Below are positions 60,639 to 64,000 of a stretch of 64,000 nt of DNA, one piece after another (the first letter of the stretch is position 1; each line of letters begins with the position of its first letter). The notes under the pieces were generated by a model. That model searched no databases, had not been told where the DNA came from, and saw only the letters and a program-made list of their open reading frames with translations. The translations under genes were made by a program, and so were the position numbers. This DNA comes from Flavobacteriales bacterium. GTDB lineage: Bacteria > Bacteroidota > Bacteroidia > Flavobacteriales_D > Sanyastnellaceae. The stretch lies in assembly GCA_027491075.1 (NCBI GenBank), contig JAIXWX010000034.1, positions 124,001 through 188,000 of the forward strand, given 5' to 3'.

Positions 60639-61876
60639 TACTCTGGAGTTTCGTCTGATGAACCTTTCTTCTTATCACCCAAAGAAAGACGAAGAGAAAA
60701 TCTCAAAGTATTCGCCAATGGATTTTGTTGGGTGGTACTGATAAGATAAGACATATCAATAGTGAGAATCTGGTAGCGAATTCCTGCTCCTAAAGTGATG
60801 AATTGACGAAATCCTTTAGTGAAGTGCTCATAGAAATAACCAGTTCTGAATGCGAATTGCTTATCGTACCAATATTCAAAACCACCACCGATGTTGACTT
60901 CGCGAAGCTCTTCTCTAAACACACTTCCAGCACTAATTTGTTGTGTTTCTGGATTGTATTCTCCGGGGGCATCTGTAAAGGACTGAGCAATACCAGTGGC
61001 TACTCCCACATTGGGGTCGCGGCCAGCAAGTATGTTTCCGTCATTATCATAAATTGGTGGTGTTGGAACCAATAACTTATTGAAGTCTACGGTAAATCCG
61101 AGATCATTGTAATCATCTAAGGACAATACTAAAGAAGATCCAACACGCAAATTCGTAGGAATGAAGTCACGTTGATCAGTGTTGGTATAGCGCATCTTCG
61201 CACCAATATTCGAAATATTAAACCCGATGTTGAGCGTAGTAGGAATATCGCCCATTTTCAAATCATTGTTCGTGTAGAATCCATTTACATCTACCGCAAA
61301 TGATCTTCCAGGACGTGATTCAGCACCCAGAATATTCGTGCCTCCTGTAAGATTGGAATTGACGAAACGAGCCGAAATCCCACCACTAAATTTCTCTGAC
61401 AGCTTCTGTGCAAAAGCCATATCAACAGAAAACTCAGCAGGACGAAAATCACGAATAGGTTGGCCGAATTCATCTGTAAAGGATATACGTCCAAGTGTGA
61501 AATAGCGCAGCGAACCTCCTATAGCTTGTGTTTTATTGAGCTTCTTATATCCACTCAAGTAACCCAAACTCATGTCATTCACCAAGGCTCTTAGCCAAGG
61601 CGAATAGGAGAAAGAAAGCTCTAAATCTTCTTCCGCAAACGCCAACTTGGATCCGTTCCAGTGAACAGCGTTGACGTCTGGGCTGAGTGCCACACCAGCA
61701 TCTCCCATCGCTCCGCTGCGTGAATCGGGCGCGATCATCAAAAAAGGAACTGCAGTCGTGATCGTGTTGAGTTGAACTTGTTGCGCACGCTCTGATTGAT
61801 CTACTAGCTGAGCTTCAGCTGTAGTGATTCCAATAAAGAAGATCAAAAGAGCGCTTACAATTAACGATTTAAACAT
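60638..61876 (-). CDS. porV: T9SS outer-membrane protein PorV
   Basis: 412 residues. Signal peptide ends AEA, then Gln. PorV (LptO) is a FadL-like 14-stranded barrel that takes cargo from SprA and shuttles it to the PorU sortase. Family marks: TTAVPFLMIAPDSRSGAMGDAGVALSPDVNAVHWN, FSYSPWLRALVNDMSLGYLSGYKKL (each near the N-terminal third) and a C-terminus ITLGAGIRYQILTIDMSYLIS. It lies 65 bases after porU and overlaps ispF by one base. A perfect -7 box in the gap suggests it can also be transcribed separately from porU. Confidence 0.95.
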   Translation of the reverse strand: MFKSLIVSALLIFFIGITTAEAQLVDQSERAQQVQLNTITTAVPFLMIAPDSRSGAMGDAGVALSPDVNAVHWNGSKLAFAEEDLELSFSYSPWLRALVNDMSLGYLSGYKKLNKTQAIGGSLRYFTLGRISFTDEFGQPIRDFRPAEFSVDMAFAQKLSEKFSGGISARFVNSNLTGGTNILGAESRPGRSFAVDVNGFYTNNDLKMGDIPTTLNIGFNISNIGAKMRYTNTDQRDFIPTNLRVGSSLVLSLDDYNDLGFTVDFNKLLVPTPPIYDNDGNILAGRDPNVGVATGIAQSFTDAPGEYNPETQQISAGSVFREELREVNIGGGFEYWYDKQFAFRTGYFYEHFTKGFRQFITLGAGIRYQILTIDMSYLISTTQQNPLANTLRFSLRLSLGDKKKGSSDETPE

Positions 61877-61901
61877 TTTACTCTATTTAATAAAAGGGTG
61901 A

Positions 61902-61909
61902 CAAAGATA
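61902..61909 (-). promoter_or_regulatory. candidate -7 box for porV-ispF
   Basis: TATCTTTG on the minus strand is an exact TAnnTTTG match, 25 bases before the porV ATG at 61876 in the porU-porV gap; no well-spaced TTG is seen. Confidence 0.45.
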
Positions 61910-61941
61910 CGGATTGTACGCAATATGACCCTAAATGGTTA

Positions 61942-64000
61942 TTATTTCAAAATGACCAACTTTTGTATTTCCTCTGCACGTTCGCCTTGGTCATTGCGAA
62001 CCTCGAGTTTGTACACATATACGCCTTTCCCTATGCGGTCTCCGAAGTCATCTCTTCCATCCCAAGAAATGGAATCGGAACGAAAGCCATTCTGCTTTAC
62101 TCTTTCATTAATGGTCTTCACTAATTTTCCTGAAACGGTGAACACTTGAATTCGTACATCCAAAAACTCGCAGGCCTGATTGTGTTCAAACATGAACTGC
62201 GTTTGTGTGGTAAAAGGATTGGGGTAGTTCAGCACATGATCCAATGCGATGCCTGCATCATCGGCGACCAAAAACTCTAAACTGGATTCTGAAGAATTAT
62301 TGTGGACATCCCACGCTTTAAAGGATATGCGGTGATTTCCCGGTTCTATTTCATTCAATTGATAGCGCACCTGACCGCTTTTATAGGTATCAAGATCTGA
62401 TTCATAAAAATCATTGAGATTGATTGGGTTTTGGGTGTCGTTATCTATGATGGCTATCAAATCGTGACCAATTCCGCTTCCTGCTGTGTTGATTCCATTC
62501 TCATCTCTCAGACGCGCTATAAAAACAGGCTCAGTACTAGTCACTCCGCCTGAAACAAAAGATGAATCATTCATAAACAAGTTTATTTCGGGTCCTACGG
62601 TATTTAGTTCCGCACCTGAGAGTGCACCGCCAATCCGGAACCTTCTTTCTGCGCCATGGGCATCCACGTTGCCTGCTACGGCATAAAAACTAACTCTAGC
62701 TGTATCTACCGTATAATTGATATCGTAGGGAATCACAAATTTGAAACTAAAGTCTCCTGTGTTTACACTAGCCTTTCCTCTAAAGAGATTATTGTTAAAA
62801 ATAGGGTAGGACTGCACTACTCCTCCATCGTTGTTTTGTGTTTGAACCACGGTTTCTTTGTCAAAAACACTTGGATAAACGAAACCATTAAAATCATTTA
62901 GTTTATTCCCAGCAAAATCTCCTACATAACCTGTGAAAGTGACTTCTTGTAATGCCTTCAGAGTGTCGGTGAATGCGCTGATTTCTGTTCCATTAATAGC
63001 AGTTACATAAACGTACTTTTTAGGGTATACCATCATCATTGCAGGATCACCCATCAGGCTAAAGTTGAGCTTACTTGTGTTTCCATTGGAAACCCCATTT
63101 TTTGTTAGCATATTGATTTTCCCAAGAGTGAGCTTTGAAATATTTTCTTTTTCGAAAGCGACACTGAAAAACTCATTGTTCATTTCTTGATTGGAACCAG
63201 AGGTTACAATTCGTGTGGTAGTAAGCATAGCAATTGCTCCACCATTCGGATTCATCAACAATATCTCACCAGCGCTATCGAAACCAGGGTCGTCATAACG
63301 TGCTAGTTCGCAAGTAGCAGTTAAGAATACGGGCATCCGATTGATGTTGGTGAATTCTTCAATGGTAGGAATGGTGAGAATGCGCTCATTCGCCCAACCT
63401 CTTTCTCCTCCGTGCCCTGTATAGGTGACGAGCAGAGAGCCGTTTTCAATGCGCTGACGAATAGCTTCCTCTGCTTGTGGGTAGCGCTCTCCTCCTGGTG
63501 TTGTGGTTTGGGTAAATGTATCCAAGTATAGCTTACTAATGTCGTATTGCGGATAGTTATTGGAAACAATATTTGCCAAGGCCTCGCTACCTGTCAAGTG
63601 AAATGTCTCGAAGGGTGCACCATTTCCATCTTGATCGTCTGATACGAACGTGAGCACATTTCTCCAAGGGCCAAAAGGAGAGCCTGTCGCATCTCCAACA
63701 CAAAATGCTCCACCGTCGGCTGCAGTATTATTGCTTTTGTATGCAACCAACTTGGCAAGATACGTCGTTCCCTCGTTGGCTGAACTAGCTGGAATGCGTC
63801 CCACACCGCAGTCTATTTTATCACTAGAAATACCAGACTCATTGTCATCCAAGAAAACGAAGTAGTCATCACTTACGTAACTTACCAGGGGAGAAACACT
63901 ATTATCACTCTCAAATACAAGCACATTGTTACTAATAGAGGCATTTATACCTTTATTATTTAAATAGGAACCGTCTCCGTATATCAGAAGATTATCTGGT
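61942..64000 (-). CDS. porU: T9SS sortase PorU, 5' end beyond the window
   Basis: At least 685 C-terminal residues; the frame stays open to the window edge and reads DNLLIYGDGSYLNNKG before the GTG at 63924, which is therefore not the start. The C25 (gingipain-like) peptidase domain has catalytic His in YTGHGGERGW and Cys in TATCELARYDDP. It is followed by beta-sandwich regions and a FlgD/sorting-like end (LNYPNPFTTQTQFMFEH, FTVSGKLVKTI, GKGVYVYKLEVRNDQGE). PorU removes T9SS sorting domains and attaches anionic lipopolysaccharide. The porU-porV pairing is conserved in Bacteroidota. Confidence 0.95.
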   Translation of the reverse strand, partial: PDNLLIYGDGSYLNNKGINASISNNVLVFESDNSVSPLVSYVSDDYFVFLDDNESGISSDKIDCGVGRIPASSANEGTTYLAKLVAYKSNNTAADGGAFCVGDATGSPFGPWRNVLTFVSDDQDGNGAPFETFHLTGSEALANIVSNNYPQYDISKLYLDTFTQTTTPGGERYPQAEEAIRQRIENGSLLVTYTGHGGERGWANERILTIPTIEEFTNINRMPVFLTATCELARYDDPGFDSAGEILLMNPNGGAIAMLTTTRIVTSGSNQEMNNEFFSVAFEKENISKLTLGKINMLTKNGVSNGNTSKLNFSLMGDPAMMMVYPKKYVYVTAINGTEISAFTDTLKALQEVTFTGYVGDFAGNKLNDFNGFVYPSVFDKETVVQTQNNDGGVVQSYPIFNNNLFRGKASVNTGDFSFKFVIPYDINYTVDTARVSFYAVAGNVDAHGAERRFRIGGALSGAELNTVGPEINLFMNDSSFVSGGVTSTEPVFIARLRDENGINTAGSGIGHDLIAIIDNDTQNPINLNDFYESDLDTYKSGQVRYQLNEIEPGNHRISFKAWDVHNNSSESSLEFLVADDAGIALDHVLNYPNPFTTQTQFMFEHNQACEFLDVRIQVFTVSGKLVKTINERVKQNGFRSDSISWDGRDDFGDRIGKGVYVYKLEVRNDQGERAEEIQKLVILK

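Noticed and set aside
63922-63924. GTG as start of porU
   Set aside because: The frame continues upstream to the window edge with conserved residues (GDGSY), so the gene is cut by the window.

Overview
The window comes from a member of the Bacteroidota, most likely Flavobacteriales-like. Evidence is the type IX secretion system (T9SS) genes sprA, porV and porU, secreted proteins with T9SS C-terminal sorting domains, a FecI-type sigma/FecR/TonB-receptor cassette, -7 boxes of the TAnnTTTG type, an absence of obvious Shine-Dalgarno sequences, and signal peptides that repeatedly leave Gln as the first mature residue. No rRNA, tRNA, CRISPR array, insertion sequence or prophage gene was seen. Genes are tightly packed and no gene-free stretch reaches 300 bases; the longest is 276 bases (14987-15262).

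Layout. 22-4389 (+): a TolB-like propeller/outer-membrane barrel fusion and a secreted lipase. 4468-10048 (-): a glutaminyl-cyclase-like M28 lipoprotein overlapping cysS, a MORN-repeat protein with its own terminator, an SDR-type threonine dehydrogenase and a secreted alpha/beta hydrolase. 10208-14986 (+): a surface-signalling cassette of ECF sigma factor, STN-domain TonB receptor, lipoprotein and FecR. 15263-16483 (+): queA. 16557-26105 (-): a PpiD-like isomerase, then an envelope operon (FN3 protein with type B sorting domain, coaX, barrel protein, lptC, small membrane protein, CNNM/CBS protein), preceded by a nitronate monooxygenase. 26211-31772: a DUF6089/PorG-like protein, a GT2/acetyltransferase pair and a sortilin-like propeller protein. 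31809-40316 (-): a four-gene operon (HD hydrolase, 1663-residue propeller/TPR/transglutaminase-like protein, FecR-TPR protein, CHASE2 adenylate cyclase), divergent from a universal stress protein. 41252-52321 (-): maeB-ruvA-sprA and a T9SS cargo protein. 52524-58098 (+): a thiol/outer-membrane cluster (thioredoxin-T9SS cargo, TlpA, DUF6029, Omp28, porin). 58086-64000: cdd, a VTC/DUF4956 pair, and ispF-porV-porU, with porU running off the end of the window.

The most notable systems are: (i) the CHASE2-cyclase operon, which looks like an uncharacterised envelope-to-cyclic-nucleotide signalling system; (ii) the Q-rule, where about sixteen exported proteins begin with Gln after cleavage and a glutaminyl cyclase is encoded in the same window; (iii) the thioredoxin/Omp28/DUF6029 cluster; (iv) recurrent TAnnTTTG boxes placed so close to start codons that several transcripts may be leaderless or nearly so. 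Functions are assigned from recognisable motifs and family knowledge; no database search was run.
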